Notes: generated by a model from the sequence alone, not told the origin. 64,000 nucleotides of DNA from Marivirga sericea (GCF_900177665.1 NZ_FXAW01000004.1:399647-463646); one strand, 5' to 3'. Shown: positions 52,779-62,489, counted from the first letter of the stretch. A program made the numbers and translations.

Positions 52779-55706
52779 ATGCAAATACGATTATTCCTAT
52801 TTTTACTGATAGTATTCTCTATTAATTCAACAGCGCTATTTTGTCAAAAGTTTGATGTTAGGCATATTGACTATTCCTATGGACTAAGTAGCAGTAATAT
52901 GACCACTATTAATCAGGATCGTTTTGGTTTCATTTGGATAGGCACTACCCATGGAGGCCTTTACAGGTGGGATGGGGTAGATCTAAAATCTGCAAATGAA
53001 GATTTAAGTTATTCTTATATTAATGATATTTTATTTGCCGACAATGAGAACAAATACATTTGCACTTTTACCGAAATTAGTAAACTTGAAAACACGAATC
53101 AAATAAGAGCAAATATAGATTTGAAGCCCGAATTTGAAAATCAAAGAGATAGAATTGCTAAGTTATTTAAAGTTAAAAATAGAATAATAGTATTCACTTA
53201 TTCCGGATGGGCATTTATTCTTGACTCTAAAAGTTTAAAATTAAAGCAGAAAGTTCTTGTTGCTAAAGATTTCTACAATTACAGAATTATTCAGTCAGAC
53301 AACTCATTTTTACTTTTTAATACTAACTCCTCTGTTCAACTAAACATTGATGCTGACAGTCTATTTTCTAATGTTCCAAAAGTACCCAAAAAGCACCCAG
53401 GATCGAGAAAAGCTGAATATGGTGATGCTGTTTACAAATATAGTTTGCTATCAGAAGACCAAATATTTATGCAAACTGATGATTCCCTCTTTGCCCTAAA
53501 TCAAAAAAATTTAGTAGTAAAAAAAAGATATAGCTTGGATTTAGCTGAACCTATTTATTCTCTACTAAAAATAAGGAATGAATGGTGGATAGGAACCAAA
53601 TCGGGTTTATATCTATATGTAGAAGAGGAAAATCAACTTAAATTAGAAAGTAAGATTTTAGGCCAAACAACTAAAATGCTTTATCGGACCTCCGAAAATA
53701 TCTGGGCAGCCACTATGGTAGGTTTTTTCAATATTCACAAGAAAAAAATTCAGCTGATTGAAGATTCTCAATTTCAAGGACCACTCTATAGTAATTTTGT
53801 TTACGTAAATAATTCAGTGTGGTCGTTGAGCTACTTTGATGGAATTAAGATATATGAGAAAGGAGTAATAAAAGATAGTATTAAGCTGGAAAACCCCATG
53901 AATGTACTTCCGAGGTGCATGTCTCTTTTCGATGATGATTCCGTGTATTTGGGTACACCAGGCGGATTGTTTAAGCTAAGTATTGATGACAAGACGCCAC
54001 GACTAGTATCTAATTTCAAATATTATATTACATCAATTACCGCAAATCAAGACACTCTACTAATTGGCACTGCAAGAAATGGCTTCTTCAGTAAAGTAGG
54101 AAATACAGTCAAACATTTTTCTGTTGATAATAACAGTATAAAACTAGGGTGGACAGGTGCAATTACATCTTATCAAAAGTACACTTTTATTGCAAATGAA
54201 AAAAACGTCTTCCAGCTCGTTAACGATTCCCTGAAAAAAATTAATTTGCAAAATAAATTGGAATCTGACTTCGCTGTTACAACATTAAATGTTAACAATA
54301 GAAAAGAATTACTCATTGGAACAGCTAGTTCTGGTATTCTAATATATGATCTGGTTCAACAAAAGGTAATATGGCATCTCAAAACACCCCAGTTATCGTC
54401 AAACACAATAAATTTCATCAAAAAAATCAATGGCTATTTATGGATTGGAACAAACAAGGGTGTTGATATTATTGAAGGGAATGATAGTTCTTTTACAGTA
54501 TATAATCTGAGCAATATATCAACCCTTGGGGGTGCCGAAACTTCTTTGATTGCTATAGAAGAGGTTGAAGACAAGGTTTGGATCGGCACTATTGCAGGGA
54601 TTATTTCTGTCCCAAAAAATATAATAGAGCAAATTAAAAATAATGATCAAAGTCAGACTATAATTGAAACTGTAACCTACGGAGAGAAAAATATAGTCTA
54701 CCCTATTAAAAATAATAATTCCATCTCTAAATTAGAAATACCTTATTCGACTTACGATATTAATATTGCATTTAATTCAATGCAATTTGACAATAAAAAT
54801 AATGTTTACTACTACAAACTAGTCAATTATGATCGTCAGATTAATAAGGCGCAAAACTCTAAATTAGCTACTTATAAAAGATTACCTCCTGGCGACTATA
54901 CCTTTGAGGTTTGGGAGGATAATCCGTTCCCGAGCAAAAGAAATGTAGCTTCTTTTAAACTATCAATCATTCCCCCCTTTTATAAAACAACCTATTTTAT
55001 AGTGGGTATAATTTTAATTGCACTATTCATTCTTCTATTTTCGATCAAGAAATTCTTAGAATTAAAGGAAAAACAACTTTTGGTTCAAGAACAAATAAGA
55101 AATGAAGTAAGAAATGAGATTGCCATTGATTTTCATGACGAAATGGGCAATCACTTAGCAAAAATTATTAATCTTTCTGGTATTTTAAAATTGCAGGAAA
55201 TCCCCTCACAATTTGTATCTACAGTTGATAAGATTGAAGAAAACACTAAGAAATTGTTTTCCTCTACAAGTAGTTTCATTTGGTCATTAAAAAGCCAAAA
55301 CAACAATATTCATGAGATCTTTTTCTTGATAAATGAATTCTCAGAAAGTCTATTTCATAACACTGATACTAATCTTAGATTCTTTAATAATCTAAAAAAG
55401 AAACCGAAGCATCTTAACGTTAAAATGAGTAGAGATTTAACTTTGATTATAAAAGAATTACTTACCAATATTTATAAGCACGCAAGTGCAAGAAACGTAT
55501 CCATAACATTTTCCGATGACACCGATATTGTGATTACCATTGTGGACGATGGCGTTGGATTCATTCATAAGGAGGATGTCAAAAATGGAGGATTATCTCA
55601 TATCCATCACAGATCAAAACGTTCAGGAATTGAAATAGACTTTAATTCAAGAACTGAAGGGAATTCTGGAACAAAAATTATATTAAAAATTAATCAGCAT
55701 GTTTAA
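52779..55706 (+). CDS. Two-component sensor histidine kinase with beta-propeller sensor
   Basis: A 975-residue protein. A signal peptide is followed by about 600 residues of propeller repeats (IGTTHGGLYRWDG, WIGTKSGLYLY, WIGTNKGVDIIEG), a Y_Y_Y-type beta-sandwich to about 730, one membrane helix at 736-758 and a HisKA_3 kinase core. His786 (AIDFHDEMGNHL) is the likely phosphorylation site. The ATPase has ELLTNIYKHA and VDDGVGF. The sensor lies in the periplasm and the kinase in the cytoplasm. The response regulator gene overlaps its end by eight bases. Confidence 0.92.
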   Translation: MQIRLFLFLLIVFSINSTALFCQKFDVRHIDYSYGLSSSNMTTINQDRFGFIWIGTTHGGLYRWDGVDLKSANEDLSYSYINDILFADNENKYICTFTEISKLENTNQIRANIDLKPEFENQRDRIAKLFKVKNRIIVFTYSGWAFILDSKSLKLKQKVLVAKDFYNYRIIQSDNSFLLFNTNSSVQLNIDADSLFSNVPKVPKKHPGSRKAEYGDAVYKYSLLSEDQIFMQTDDSLFALNQKNLVVKKRYSLDLAEPIYSLLKIRNEWWIGTKSGLYLYVEEENQLKLESKILGQTTKMLYRTSENIWAATMVGFFNIHKKKIQLIEDSQFQGPLYSNFVYVNNSVWSLSYFDGIKIYEKGVIKDSIKLENPMNVLPRCMSLFDDDSVYLGTPGGLFKLSIDDKTPRLVSNFKYYITSITANQDTLLIGTARNGFFSKVGNTVKHFSVDNNSIKLGWTGAITSYQKYTFIANEKNVFQLVNDSLKKINLQNKLESDFAVTTLNVNNRKELLIGTASSGILIYDLVQQKVIWHLKTPQLSSNTINFIKKINGYLWIGTNKGVDIIEGNDSSFTVYNLSNISTLGGAETSLIAIEEVEDKVWIGTIAGIISVPKNIIEQIKNNDQSQTIIETVTYGEKNIVYPIKNNNSISKLEIPYSTYDINIAFNSMQFDNKNNVYYYKLVNYDRQINKAQNSKLATYKRLPPGDYTFEVWEDNPFPSKRNVASFKLSIIPPFYKTTYFIVGIILIALFILLFSIKKFLELKEKQLLVQEQIRNEVRNEIAIDFHDEMGNHLAKIINLSGILKLQEIPSQFVSTVDKIEENTKKLFSSTSSFIWSLKSQNNNIHEIFFLINEFSESLFHNTDTNLRFFNNLKKKPKHLNVKMSRDLTLIIKELLTNIYKHASARNVSITFSDDTDIVITIVDDGVGFIHKEDVKNGGLSHIHHRSKRSGIEIDFNSRTEGNSGTKIILKINQHV

Positions 55707-56322
55707 GAAAAAAGTAATAATCATAGAAGACCAAGATGACTTGCGCGACAGCTTTGAACTTATTGTGAATGGTACAAAAAAATTTAGAGTTTTAAAGACC
55801 TACATTGATGGGGAGTCAGCTGTAGCTGAAGTGCACAAAACTTTACCTGACATTGCTATGGTCGATTTAGAATTGCCTGGCATTAATGGCATCGAGACCA
55901 TTAAGATTATCAAAGAGAAAAGCCCTAAAACGGAATGTATTATTGTCACCGTATATGATGACCCTAACCTTGTATTTAAAGCTCTCAAGGCTGGCGCAGC
56001 AGGTTATATTATAAAAGATGCTAACTATCTGGAAATTATAGATTCTTTAATACAGCTTGATAATGGCGGTGCCCCCATGAGCCCACAAATTGCAAGAATC
56101 GTTATCCAAAATTTCCATATCAACGAAGATTCTCCCCTCTCAAAAAGAGAAACCGAAGTGTTAGAGCTGATATCAGAAGGGAAAAGTTATTTCCAGATTT
56201 CAGAAGAGCTCTTTATTTCTAAAGACACGGCAAGGTCGCACATAAGAAATATTTATATCAAACTAAATGTGAATAGTAAATCAGCTGCACTGGCAAAAGC
56301 AAAGAAAGATCATCTGATTTAA
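55699..56322 (+). CDS. NarL/FixJ-family response regulator
   Basis: A 207-residue protein. The receiver domain has the acidic pair in IIEDQDD, the phosphoacceptor D56 (AMVDLELPG) and a later conserved Lys (AAGYIIKDA). The C-terminal LuxR-type helix-turn-helix reads LSKRETEVLELISEGKSYFQ and then SKDTARSHIRNIYIKL. Partner of the propeller kinase, with which it is translationally coupled. Target genes are unknown; the convergent retropepsin-like gene follows. Confidence 0.93.
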   Translation: MFKKKVIIIEDQDDLRDSFELIVNGTKKFRVLKTYIDGESAVAEVHKTLPDIAMVDLELPGINGIETIKIIKEKSPKTECIIVTVYDDPNLVFKALKAGAAGYIIKDANYLEIIDSLIQLDNGGAPMSPQIARIVIQNFHINEDSPLSKRETEVLELISEGKSYFQISEELFISKDTARSHIRNIYIKLNVNSKSAALAKAKKDHLI

Positions 56323-56362
56323 AATAGATAATAATTTTTAAGAAGCTATTTATTCACCTATT

Positions 56363-57244
56363 CTAAAATTTACTATTTATGTAAATATTGGGCTTGAGGT
56401 AAGCCAATTTCTTATTGAAATCCAGAAAAACATGAAAACGTTTGAGCAAATTACCTCCGAACAAAGCCGGAATATCTGATTCCACCTTTGTCTTAACTAA
56501 GTCAGCAGGCATATTATATACCTCAAAATCACCTAAACTAATCTTTGGCAGTAGTACTAAGTCTGACTCAGCAATGGTCCCGTCAGTACCGTAGCTAATA
56601 GACTCACCGATCAATAAAAATTCATTATCAAGCTTATTATTAATCACGGTATTATAATAAACTTTGAAAGTAGAATTATAGCCAGTATCTAACATTGCCC
56701 ATATCTTTACTTTTTTCCTTCCTTTATAAATAATTGTTTCTATGTAAGGAAGACCACTAATAAACTTGATTTTACATTTACTATATTGATCTGAAAGTGT
56801 AGGCAATTGATCGTGAATGATCAACTCTGTGCTCTCAAAATTGAGCTGTATTATTTTGTTCTCAAAAAAATTCCAACCAATTAGACCATCTAGAATATCA
56901 GCTTCCGGGTAAGCAATCCCCAGTATATCTACTCCCTCATAATTATACTTCCCCACCAAAACTTGATTTCTTAAACTCTTATCTTCCTTTGAAATGCCAT
57001 TTCCACCTTTATTCAAAACCACAGTATCGAATTTAATCTGTACGTTCTTTGTCTCCATTCTTGTTTTGTTAATAACAGTCGTATTTGCACCTAAATCAAA
57101 AACTAAATCTAAAGTGTCTGAACTATTAATCTTTCCCTGGACATACATGCGATTATCATCCTTTAAATTGAAAGGGATTATTTCTTGTCCGTTTGCAATA
57201 TTGCTGATCAAGAAAGTCATGAATACAAATACAATACATTTCAT
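56363..57244 (-). CDS. Exported retropepsin-like aspartic protease
   Basis: A 293-residue protein with a signal peptide ending IANGQ. Two aspartate motifs occur: LVFD50-LGANTTVI and MLD186-TGYNSTF. A typical end, LFGGNLLKRFHVFLDFNKKL, follows. These are the two lobes of a bacterial pepsin-like single-chain protease family common in Bacteroidota. The first motif is D-L-G rather than D-T-G, so catalysis is plausible but unproven. It is paralogous to the protein at 59155-60078, where both aspartates are replaced. Confidence 0.75.
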   Translation of the reverse strand: MKCIVFVFMTFLISNIANGQEIIPFNLKDDNRMYVQGKINSSDTLDLVFDLGANTTVINKTRMETKNVQIKFDTVVLNKGGNGISKEDKSLRNQVLVGKYNYEGVDILGIAYPEADILDGLIGWNFFENKIIQLNFESTELIIHDQLPTLSDQYSKCKIKFISGLPYIETIIYKGRKKVKIWAMLDTGYNSTFKVYYNTVINNKLDNEFLLIGESISYGTDGTIAESDLVLLPKISLGDFEVYNMPADLVKTKVESDIPALFGGNLLKRFHVFLDFNKKLAYLKPNIYINSKF

Positions 57245-57395
57245 AAATTCTCTAAATTTCTCTTTGGTAGCACATAATCACTAAAAATTCCAACAGACAT
57301 TTCTTCCAGCTACAAATTCGGTATTTGGAAGTTTTGATGCTAAAATAAGTGAACTGCCTGAAGTCTAATCGCATTCCATAACGAACTTAGTCTGG

Positions 57396-57827
57396 CTATT
57401 GAACACTCTTATAAATCAATTCTTTAGCCTTTGGTAAATAATCAGAATTCGAAATGATTCTGTTCTTAGGCACAAAATCCTCTCTTGGAGTTTTATCAAC
57501 ATGGTAAAGCTTTATACCCGGGAATTGATAGCCTATTTTAGTTTCATCCAATTCAAAAGCCCAGATCCCTCCTAATAAACCAGCCATTTTGGTACCAACG
57601 ATTTCAGCTCTATCAAAACTATCAAATCCTATAGATATTCCTTCTCCCATACTCCCTGTCCACCGCCCAACTAAAACGATAAGTGGTTTATCATAGGCAT
57701 CACCTCTGGGTATTACTAATTCTTCCCATATTTGCTTGATTCCTGTATCTTTTTCGTCACCTACAAACCTATAGCGTTGATAGGGCATTTCTTCTGTAAT
57801 GATCGAGAGCACTAAGCTATTTTTCAT
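57396..57827 (-). pseudogene. C-terminal fragment of an S41 peptidase
   Basis: A 143-residue frame covering only the second half of an S41 (tricorn/CtpA-type) domain: KPLIVLVGRWTGSMGEGISI with nucleophile Ser59, AEIVGTKMAGLLGGIWAFEL and PREDFVPKNR. The usual PDZ and N-terminal lobes are missing, and no upstream frame supplies them before the neighbouring gene at 57882. An intact S41 family member would need more sequence, so this is probably a truncated remnant, perhaps with a new ATG. Confidence 0.7.
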
Positions 57828-57881
57828 ATTTGTTAATTATGTACTAAGGTCAATTAAGCAATGTACTTTTGGGAAGTGTTT

Positions 57882-59033
57882 TCAAGAATAAATCAGATTC
57901 TCAATAAAGTCGTGAAAGCCTGTTTCGTCCACATCCAAAACTTTCTTTAAGTTTTCAAAAAATAAACCTCCATCCTTTCCAGAATAGACTAACTTTAAAA
58001 CATTTTCAAATCCTTTATCTTTAATGACTGCCTCACAGATAAAGGCACTCATTACGAAATAAGAAAAATGTCTATTGACCGATGATTTTCTGCCTTTCTT
58101 AAATTCCTCTAAAAAATCAATATTTGGTTTCCTTTCAATTTCGCTTCGAAATTGTGCTTTTAATTCTTCTATTGACTCGTAGCTTAAGCCATAACCCCCA
58201 AAATAGGTTGAAATACCATTTACAAATGGCCAGTAAATTTGTTCTCGATTTGGAAGATTGTAGTACAAATAGTCACCGACATAGCCAAATATATAATTTT
58301 CATTATCTGTTCCCGTCATGTAAATCTCGCCTTCGCTATCTGTAAAGCCTAAATCATAACATAAAAAGTTACAATTATTTGCACTGTAAATAAGCCCATA
58401 TGATTTCAATAATTCGTCTATACTTTCAAACTTATAATAGTCTAAGGGTGATTTTTCTGTGTGAGTAAGCGTTGATAGCTCATCTCTAATTTCCGAAAAT
58501 TCCAAAGCTTTCTGTTTATTGAAATTTCCACTATAGTAATAGGTTATATTATCATATTCTTCAGATTTGAAGTTCGATGTTCTTTCTTCGAAAGGACTGT
58601 AAAACCGGTAATGATCATTATAAGGAACGGCTTTCACTTCTACAATTCTATAAATAAAGGGCTGACCATCTTGAGATCCTGATAGAGAAAAAGTAATAAA
58701 ATAGATTTCGCCTTCATCTCTTTCTGAATAAGATTTAATGACAATAGGATTGTTGAACACCCTACCTGGACTATTTTTACCAAAGCCCACCAGCTTATTA
58801 AAAAAGAATTCATACTTTCTCTGATGCGTAGAATCCACATACTCATTTGAAAACTTCCCCTGTTGAGCTTCGGTTAAAAATGCATTCAGAGACTTCTCTA
58901 GTTTTAGCGACTTGATGCTGTCTTTTTCAGCCAACTCGAGATTAAAATTTCTTTCCACTTTTATTTGAGCTTGAGCAAGCATGCAAGCTGCTATGAAAAT
59001 AATAAACAGGCTAATTTCTTTAATTGTAAGCAT
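57882..59033 (-). CDS. Hypothetical exported protein
   Basis: A 383-residue protein with a signal peptide ending MLAQAQ. The mature part has a mixed alpha/beta N-terminal half and a C-terminal helical part (VNRHFSYFVMSAFICEAVIK, then ENLKKVLDVDETGFHDFIEN). That ending recalls the tail of gluzincin-type peptidase MA proteins, but no HExxH zinc motif exists. Function is therefore unassigned. It is followed by the S41 fragment, 54 bases away. Confidence 0.65.
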   Translation of the reverse strand: MLTIKEISLFIIFIAACMLAQAQIKVERNFNLELAEKDSIKSLKLEKSLNAFLTEAQQGKFSNEYVDSTHQRKYEFFFNKLVGFGKNSPGRVFNNPIVIKSYSERDEGEIYFITFSLSGSQDGQPFIYRIVEVKAVPYNDHYRFYSPFEERTSNFKSEEYDNITYYYSGNFNKQKALEFSEIRDELSTLTHTEKSPLDYYKFESIDELLKSYGLIYSANNCNFLCYDLGFTDSEGEIYMTGTDNENYIFGYVGDYLYYNLPNREQIYWPFVNGISTYFGGYGLSYESIEELKAQFRSEIERKPNIDFLEEFKKGRKSSVNRHFSYFVMSAFICEAVIKDKGFENVLKLVYSGKDGGLFFENLKKVLDVDETGFHDFIENLIYS

Positions 59034-59154
59034 AGATTATAAGTTAAATTGTTCTTTTTATTGACCTTAGCAGTACCTACCGAAAGCTTTGAATATCATT
59101 TATTTACAACTCTCTAAGGGAGACTAATTCACTTATCTGAACTGACTCCTATTC

Positions 59155-60078
59155 TTAGAATTCGGTATAGTCCAATTTTGTTAAATCATTGGTTTTGATA
59201 TAAATAGATTCTCTATCAGCATCTATAATCATATTGAACCTCTTCAAGACATCTCCTCCGATAATACTCATTTGCTGCTGACCTATTTGACCTTGATAAA
59301 AGCCAACAGGAACTTGTATCAACTCAATATTTCCCAATTTGAAATTTGGTAACAGTCCTTTTTTCACCTTCACCACGTTTCCAAATGAGTCTCTTAATTC
59401 CTTCTGATCTACAATTGCGATTCTTTCTCCAATTTTGCTTTCTACAGCAAATTGATCGTCAAATAATAGCGCCCCACCATAGCCAGAGTGAATTAGAAAC
59501 AAATTTTCATATTCCATTCCATCGATAGTAGTTTTCCCCTCTACAAATAGATTACCGTCTATATTGACCAAATTCATTTTAAGATACTCCTTTGACTTCT
59601 CTGGTAATTTTTCATAGAGCACCAATAAGCCGTCCTTAAAATCAATTTCAATGAAGTAGCCTTTAAATAAATGTGGCCCAAATTTACCATCCGTTGTGGG
59701 TCCTGATCTTTCATCTTCATAAATAGTAAGGCTGTCCCATTTTAGAGGGCCGATCCTCATCCTGTTATTATTACTAGATCTCCATACAGCTCTTCCTCCC
59801 CAGGTGCCCACATCACTCTCTTCATCCCATGAAATACCTTCTAATCTACTGGTAGTTTCTCTTGTTAATGTCACAGAGTTAGCCGCAGTATGAAACATTA
59901 AATCAAGTGTATCACCATCTCCAATTATAGCTTTAATAGAAATATTATTGTGACTTGTAAGTGTAAATGGTATGGCTTCAACAATATTATTAGAAGAATT
60001 TCGGAAACTTCTTTGACCATAAAGCTCTTGACTAGGAGAAATGACTAAGAGCAAATAAATTAATTTTTTACTCAACAT
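59155..60078 (-). CDS. Retropepsin-like protein with both active-site Asp replaced by His
   Basis: A 307-residue protein with a probable signal peptide (KLIYLLLVISPSQELYG). The two lobes of the aspartic protease fold align with those of the protein at 56363-57244. However, the active-site positions read LMFH63-TAANSV and LIH197-SGYGGAL, so both catalytic aspartates are histidine. The fold-closing IIGGDVLKRFNMIIDADRE is kept, arguing that the protein is maintained. It is probably a binding protein or has another chemistry. It lies 76 bases after the NagZ-like gene. Confidence 0.7.
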   Translation of the reverse strand: MLSKKLIYLLLVISPSQELYGQRSFRNSSNNIVEAIPFTLTSHNNISIKAIIGDGDTLDLMFHTAANSVTLTRETTSRLEGISWDEESDVGTWGGRAVWRSSNNNRMRIGPLKWDSLTIYEDERSGPTTDGKFGPHLFKGYFIEIDFKDGLLVLYEKLPEKSKEYLKMNLVNIDGNLFVEGKTTIDGMEYENLFLIHSGYGGALLFDDQFAVESKIGERIAIVDQKELRDSFGNVVKVKKGLLPNFKLGNIELIQVPVGFYQGQIGQQQMSIIGGDVLKRFNMIIDADRESIYIKTNDLTKLDYTEF

Positions 60079-60153
60079 TTTATATCTTCCCCATATGTGT
60101 AAGTCTTCATAATTAGCTTCTTATGATAAGTTGCGGGCCTTTCTTCTCTTTCT

Positions 60154-61260
60154 CTAAATTAAATTCAAGCATATCTTAAGCCTCAATATTTTTAATACCG
60201 ATTGGTATACTTGCCTTTTATAAACAGGATTAACTTTCATTTCTTCTTCAATCCAATTAATTGTTTGCAGTTCATCAATAGGCATCAAAATCATATCGCA
60301 TCCGGCTATTGAGGCCTTGAGAGTAGCCTTACCAAGTACTGTAACTGCTTTCATAATATTCAGGGCATCTGTAATGACAATACCTTTAAAGTTCATTTCA
60401 TTTTTCAGTAAATCTGTGACTATAGTTCTAGAGCAGCTAGAGGGTAAACCCTTCGTTCCAAATTGTTCGTTATTTATTACTGTAATATGTGAAACCATAA
60501 TAGAAATAACACCATCTTCTATAAGATGTCGGTAAACATCTACTTCTTGAAGTGGACCATCGATGTATACGGATTTCTTGTGCGTATCCCCAGTAACTAA
60601 GCCATGGCCAGGAAAATGTTTAGCAGTGGCTACAATATTATCAGACTGTGTAGATGAAATAAATTGATTACTCAGCATCACAACAGAATCTCTATTACTA
60701 CCAAAACTCCTCGATTTGATTGCTTCGTTATTAGGACTTAAATCTACTACTGGAGCGTAGTTGTGATGTATTCCTACATCTCGTAATTTTTGATTTATAA
60801 CTTTAACAACAGAGTCACACTGTTCGAGAGATTTAATGTCAATGGTATTCACCATCTTCTCGGTTCCTAATATCCTGCCGTTAAATAAGCTTGGCTCAGC
60901 ATCCATGCTATTTATCAAGGGAATGCTACCATTATGTGTGGATATCTTCTTAAGGTCTTTGATCAAAGATTTATGATCCTCTTCTTTGCCTTTCAAATAT
61001 ACCACGCCTCCAATTAAATTTTTCTCAACTAAATCTTTTACAGTCTCATCTGATTTCCCAAGGTCACCGGCAGATGTAATTACCATCTGTGCAATGCGCT
61101 CTCGTTCAGTTAAAGTATTAAAAATGCTATCTGTCAGCTGAGCCAAATCTGCATCATATTTATAGAAATCTGCTAGTGAGTATTTTAGCCCTTGAGCTTT
61201 AAGGTTAAATGTTGAAAAAAGAAAAAATAAAGTTGTAAGGAAGACAAATTTCCATGTCAT
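60154..61260 (-). CDS. nagZ: Glycoside hydrolase family 3, NagZ-like beta-N-acetylhexosaminidase
   Basis: A 368-residue protein with a signal peptide ending NLKAQ. NagZ signatures are present: DVGIHHNYAPVVDLSP, K214-HFPGHG220 followed by D225-T-H227 (the Asp-His dyad used as acid/base) and the nucleophile D298 in GIVITDALNIM. Single-domain length fits NagZ. It cleaves terminal GlcNAc from muropeptides. Export to the periplasm is usual in Bacteroidota and would let it work with the NamZ-like enzyme at 43840-45087. The gene symbol is by family resemblance. Confidence 0.85.
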   Translation of the reverse strand: MTWKFVFLTTLFFLFSTFNLKAQGLKYSLADFYKYDADLAQLTDSIFNTLTERERIAQMVITSAGDLGKSDETVKDLVEKNLIGGVVYLKGKEEDHKSLIKDLKKISTHNGSIPLINSMDAEPSLFNGRILGTEKMVNTIDIKSLEQCDSVVKVINQKLRDVGIHHNYAPVVDLSPNNEAIKSRSFGSNRDSVVMLSNQFISSTQSDNIVATAKHFPGHGLVTGDTHKKSVYIDGPLQEVDVYRHLIEDGVISIMVSHITVINNEQFGTKGLPSSCSRTIVTDLLKNEMNFKGIVITDALNIMKAVTVLGKATLKASIAGCDMILMPIDELQTINWIEEEMKVNPVYKRQVYQSVLKILRLKICLNLI

Positions 61261-61548
61261 TGAAATAAAAATTATTTTGAAAAGTTTTATCTAAAAATAC
61301 AATATTGAAGACTACACACAATCACTCAAAGTGTTTGATTCTAATTTAAAGTTGTAAGCCCATATTAGGAAGCCCCATATTACTTTCTTCACAGTGAACT
61401 CTTTGATAAAAAGGGTATGTTTAGCAGAGTTAACACACTAACGTTGATTTCAGATATCTAATTGTGCGGTCTGTCATCATATACGTCCTCGATAAAATAC
61501 CCTTTTGCATTGTATGGTACTTCTTAGAAATTAGTCTTACAACTCTTC

Positions 61549-61908
61549 TTAGTCAACTATTGCTTCTTCGACAATTATTTCTATCCTATCTTCGCTAATC
61601 GTTTCTCTCTCCTCCTCAACAACCACAGCAGTTATTATTTCAGTCTCCTGACTGGAATCACCAGTGGCTTTTACTACAACTCCTTCAGCTGTTGATTCGA
61701 TTATTTCTTCTACTATGACTTCTAAGTCATTGGAATTCGTTTTTTCAGATACCACTTCATCGGCTACCTTCATTAGTTCCTCTTCAATGACAATAGCCTC
61801 ATTTTGTTGTAATCTATCTTTTAAGGACTCTGGCTCTTTAGAGCAGGATAAGATAATAAAACTTGTCATAAATAGTGTAAAAATGCTGAATGTTTCAATT
61901 CTTTTCAT
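61549..61908 (-). CDS. Small acidic, low-complexity lipoprotein
   Basis: A 119-residue protein with lipobox Cys22 (SFIILSC). The mature part is built almost entirely of Glu, Val, Ile, Ala and Ser (VIVEEIIESTAEGVVVKATG, VVVEEERETISEDR), with a semi-regular repetition of E-E-hydrophobic units and no Cys or Trp. This looks like an extended acidic tether or ion-binding coat rather than an enzyme. No family recognised. Single gene; a 14-base palindrome lies 136 bases upstream. Confidence 0.6.
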   Translation of the reverse strand: MKRIETFSIFTLFMTSFIILSCSKEPESLKDRLQQNEAIVIEEELMKVADEVVSEKTNSNDLEVIVEEIIESTAEGVVVKATGDSSQETEIITAVVVEEERETISEDRIEIIVEEAIVD

Positions 61909-62383
61909 AATTAATAAAGTTTTAGTTTAAATAAATGCAATAATCCAATTTCTGTACATAAGGATCTTTTGCTTTAAGTTTTATGATATACTTACTTATT
62001 GATACTTAACATCTTAAGTTACTAACTTTAGCTTCGTTATTACTTAACTTAAGTTAATTAACGTAGCAATTTGAAATTTTCTCTTTTTGGCCAATCTTGA
62101 CCTCATTCTACTCAAGTAATATGAGGTAATTCCTATAAAAATAGCCAATAGCTTTAGCGTTACCTTTCCAATTATATCAAGATGAACTTTCACCAAGTTC
62201 AAGTAACGCTGTGCTGGAGATTTTAAAAGAAATTCAATCTAATTAAATGAAATCACCCAGAAAAATGGTGCTATCTCGCAACAAATAAAAAGTACGGATG
62301 AGCTACTTTACTTATGAAAGCCAAGACTTTAAACATTCACATAGATAATTGTCTGATAGAATCAATTTATCTTTTAAAAGTGT
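61909..62383. other. Intergenic region with palindrome and membrane-like scrap
   Basis: No intact gene. On the minus strand an open stretch at 62044-62238 encodes 64 membrane-like residues (ITLKLLAIFIG-type helix, then SRMRSRLAKKRK) but has no ATG at a sensible position. It ends at the palindrome TTAACTTAAGTTAA (62044-62057). It may be a decayed gene end or a small protein using TTG or GTG. Confidence 0.35.
62044..62057. promoter_or_regulatory. Palindrome TTAACTTAAGTTAA, copy 2
   Basis: A perfect 14-base palindrome, identical to the one at 23561-23574. It lies 136 bases ahead of the acidic lipoprotein ATG and overlaps the end of a minus-strand open stretch. Possible operator; chance is not excluded in AT-rich DNA. 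Confidence 0.3.
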
Positions 62384-62421
62384 AAAAAAAGATAACACCA
62401 AGCCTTTGGTGCTATCTTTTT
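62384..62421. terminator. Terminator hairpin after the SusD-lipoprotein operon
   Basis: AAAAAGATAACACCAA and TTTGGTGCTATCTTTTT pair around a three-base loop with one mismatch, flanked by A and T runs in both directions. It lies about 70 bases beyond the stop of the minus-strand lipoprotein gene at 62490. Confidence 0.8.
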
Positions 62422-62489
62422 AAAATAAACCATTAATCCAAAACAAATCGTTTCGCCATTAAAGCATTATAAATCTTGAATATCATCTG

